Origin: Burkholderia pyrrocinia
GTDB lineage: Bacteria; Pseudomonadota; Gammaproteobacteria; Burkholderiales; Burkholderiaceae
Assembly: GCF_001028665.1 (NCBI RefSeq)
Contig: NZ_CP011504.1
Location: 1,674,001-1,738,000 of the forward strand
Direction of reading: 5' to 3'
DNA length: 64,000 bases
Shown here: positions 63,282-64,000 of the stretch, one piece after another
Layout: the number at the start of each line of letters is the position of its first letter
How positions within the stretch are numbered: position 1 is the stretch's first letter
Translations under genes and position numbers: made by a program
Notes under the pieces: model-generated
Databases searched by the model: none
What the model saw: only the letters and a program-made list of their open reading frames with translations
What the model was told of the DNA's origin: nothing

Positions 63282-64000
63282 TCACGCATGCAGCACATGC
63301 GCCGGAAACGCCGGTGCGGCGCTCGCCGCCCCCTGCGAAAGCGGCGCGACCTGCTTGCGACGCTCCCTCGTCGGCGCGACGCCGAACGAGTCGCGATAGC
63401 TCTTGCTGAAGTGGCACGCCGACTGGAAGCCGCACGCCATCGTGATGTGCATGATCGACATGTCGGTCTGCAGCAGCAGCTCGCGCGCACGGCGCAGCCG
63501 CAGCGTCAGGTAGTAGTGCGTCGGCGTCATCCCGAGATGCTCGCGGAACAGCCGCTGCAATTGCCGCTGCGACATGTTCGCGAGCCGCGCGAGCTCCTCG
63601 CGAGACAGCGGTTCCTCGATGTTGTTCTCCATCAGCGAGATCACTTCGAACAGCGACTTGTTCGCCGAGCCGAGGCGCGCGACGAGCGGCATGCGTTGCT
63701 GCGCGCTCGTGTCGCGCACGTGTTCGACGATGAACTGTTCGGCAATCTGCGTGACGCGCGCGGTGCCCACGCGCGCGGCGATCAGGTTCAGCATCATGTC
63801 GAGCGGCGCGACGCCGCCCGTGCACGTGATGCGGTCGCGGTCGATCACGAACAGTTCCTTCAGGAAGCGCGTGTCCGGAAACTCTTCCTTCAGCGCCGAC
63901 ATGTTCTCCCAGTGGATCGCGCATGCATAACCCGCGAGCAGCCCCGATTTCGCGAGCGCATAGGTGCCCGTGCACAGGCTGCCGAGCGGCAGCCCCATGC
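63282..64000 (-). CDS. GlxA/GbdR-type AraC regulator (N terminus beyond window)
   Basis: At least 239 residues; the gene enters from the right edge and its start is not visible. The DJ-1/PfpI-like domain is present in part (GSLCTGTYALAKSGLL, IHWENMSALKEEFPDT, DRDRITCTGGVAPLDMMLNL) and is followed by a complete AraC HTH pair (LARLANMSQRQLQRLFREHL, ACGFQSACHFSKSYRDSFGV). The wording of the DJ-1 segment is close to GbdR/CdhR, activators of glycine betaine or carnitine catabolism. GbdR is a reasonable guess given the choline and sarcosine genes nearby, but the binding domain is incomplete here. Confidence 0.85.
   Translation of the reverse strand, partial: MGLPLGSLCTGTYALAKSGLLAGYACAIHWENMSALKEEFPDTRFLKELFVIDRDRITCTGGVAPLDMMLNLIAARVGTARVTQIAEQFIVEHVRDTSAQQRMPLVARLGSANKSLFEVISLMENNIEEPLSREELARLANMSQRQLQRLFREHLGMTPTHYYLTLRLRRARELLLQTDMSIMHITMACGFQSACHFSKSYRDSFGVAPTRERRKQVAPLSQGAASAAPAFPAHVLHA

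Noticed and set aside
1..64000. CRISPR arrays, tRNA or rRNA genes, integrases and transposases.
   Set aside because: No regularly spaced repeats, cloverleaf-type sequences, rRNA segments or transposase motifs were recognised anywhere in the window.

Overview
The window has very high GC, Burkholderia-type codon use, Burkholderia-restricted lipoproteins and an rhlA-rhlB-rhlC rhamnolipid operon. Together these point to a Burkholderia (probably cepacia complex) replicon, most likely chromosome 2. The species assignment is inference from gene content. I recognise no tRNA, rRNA, CRISPR array, integrase or insertion sequence.

Layout: 1-2.0 kb is the 3' end of a sarcosine oxidase operon (soxA end, soxG, a folB-like gene). 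2.1 kb is an orphan HipB-like regulator. 2.5-4.6 kb is a divergent Old Yellow Enzyme/LysR pair. 4.7-5.8 kb holds an LprI-like secreted protein and a lytic transglycosylase. 6.0-9.8 kb is a four-gene, end-overlapping osmoprotectant ABC importer of the YehZYXW/OsmF type. 10-13 kb has a 2-hydroxyacid dehydrogenase and a lipoprotein peptidase/esterase. 13.6-23.7 kb has a LolC/E-like permease and a 2000-residue alpha-2-macroglobulin with its partner penicillin-binding protein 1C. 23.8-27.4 kb has a soluble chemotaxis receptor, a porin remnant, and an HTH/unknown divergent pair. 27.5-31 kb has hydrolases, a DinB-like protein, a YCII protein and a striking 18-bp inverted repeat. 31.3-35.3 kb has an MFS transporter, a YadGH-type ABC exporter and a cupin. 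35.9-41.7 kb is an envelope cluster: two paralogous DUF2957-type lipoproteins, an OmpW porin, a small PraB-like secreted protein, and a Cys-rich unknown. 42.1-44.4 kb is a three-gene glycolipid-type operon: GT28 glycosyltransferase, membrane protein, exported phosphatase. 44.5-48.3 kb is betIBA. 48.3-49.0 kb is an unusually AT-rich control region. 49.0-57.4 kb is the rhamnolipid operon rhlA, ICMT-like methyltransferase, rhlB, MFS pump, rhlC, outer-membrane factor, HlyD adaptor. 57.7 kb is glutathione-independent formaldehyde dehydrogenase. 59-63 kb has a zinc-ribbon membrane protein, a MocR regulator and a divergent secreted propeller/discoidin protein. 63.3 kb to the end is a truncated GbdR-like regulator.

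How it fits together: several loci converge on choline and glycine betaine. OsmF-type import, betA/betB oxidation of choline to betaine, sarcosine oxidase demethylation (releasing methylene-tetrahydrofolate or formaldehyde), fdhA for formaldehyde, and a GbdR-like regulator would form one catabolic and osmoprotection theme. A second theme is the envelope: rhamnolipid synthesis and export, a possible glycolipid operon, lipoproteins, A2M/PBP1C and a lytic transglycosylase. The observations most worth follow-up are the ICMT-like methyltransferase inside the rhl operon, the GT28/membrane/phosphatase operon, the DUF2957-OmpW cluster, the HTH/unknown divergent pair, and the MocR/discoidin pair with duplicated motif blocks between them.
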